This document shows, piece by piece, positions 63,876 through 64,000 of a stretch of DNA of 64,000 nt. The notes under the pieces were generated by a model. That model ran no database searches, had not been told where the DNA came from, and worked only from the letters and a program-made list of their open reading frames with translations. Source of the stretch: Rugalucina vietnamica (Eukaryota; Mollusca; Bivalvia; Lucinida; Lucinidae); contig OZ024880.1 of NCBI GenBank assembly GCA_964017185.1, positions 38,158,329-38,222,328 of the forward strand, given 5' to 3'. Position numbers and translations under genes: made by a program. Numbering within the stretch: position 1 is the first letter of the stretch; every line of letters begins with the position of its first letter.

Positions 63876-64000
63876 AGTAATACTTTTACTTAACCCAATT
63901 ACATGCCAACCTCATTATAACATTATCTTTGGGGTCCATGGAAACAGACTGTTATAAGTGAAACCATGTTATAGTGAGGTTGTCTACAACAGATATATAG
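63876..64000 (-). other. GABPA intron, right window edge
   Basis: Sequence upstream of the Pointed-domain exon on the minus strand; no exon seen. It contains TATAACATGGTTTCACTTATAACAGT-like AT-rich inverse motifs (ATAACATTATC / GTTATAAGTG), possibly a repeat end. Confidence 0.3.

Overview
This is a eukaryotic, intron-rich and repeat-packed window. It most likely comes from a mollusc, probably a bivalve. That placement is an inference from metazoan genes with short exons and long introns, combined with a repeat landscape of SINEs, palindromic MITEs and tandem-core elements carrying GTCCGTCC-type microsatellites. Only about 7% of the window is host coding sequence.

Three host genes can be assembled exon by exon with matching splice phases. 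(1) 1394-16691, plus strand: a PRDM10 orthologue (PR/SET domain plus 12 C2H2 zinc fingers). Eight exons are visible and the N-terminus lies upstream of the window. (2) 32081-42941, plus strand: a tetraspanin in nine exons, with four membrane segments and a six-cysteine large extracellular loop. (3) 63863-53432, minus strand: the C-terminal part of a GABPA-type ETS transcription factor (Pointed/SAM domain, linker, ETS domain), in five exons. Its 5' end lies beyond the right edge. PRDM10 and GABPA are both DNA-binding regulators; nothing in the sequence shows that the three genes work together.

The rest is mostly transposon-derived. A ~235-bp MITE family with GAGCC...GGCTC ends and a central hairpin is present about 28 times. 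A 5'-truncated CR1/jockey-like LINE with a long open ORF2 sits in a tetraspanin intron, inside one of these MITEs, with a 10-bp target duplication. A 5'-truncated Penelope-like reverse transcriptase lies at 44.6-45.7 kb. There is a miniature LTR element (TRIM) at 26.5-27.0 kb, at least six copies of a tRNA-derived SINE, and a mariner-sized element with TA-flanked inverted repeats at 19.0-20.3 kb. Six families of tandem-core elements share one design: a terminal hairpin, a CCGTCC microsatellite and a tandem array of 150-470-bp units.

The most unusual signal is a set of local duplications of exon/intron junctions. In GABPA, the 3' end of the exon encoding the ETS recognition helix, with its splice donor, has been copied at least three times into its own downstream intron. 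The junction itself has been amplified into 21-bp (7-codon) arrays of about 22, 16 and 3 units, all open in the ETS reading frame. PRDM10 has three comparable events: a donor-side array after exon 1394-1534, a pseudo-exon after 3415-3591, and an acceptor-side 78-bp in-frame duplication before exon 13247-13413. Three successive PRDM10 acceptors also lie 12-31 bp downstream of a MITE end.
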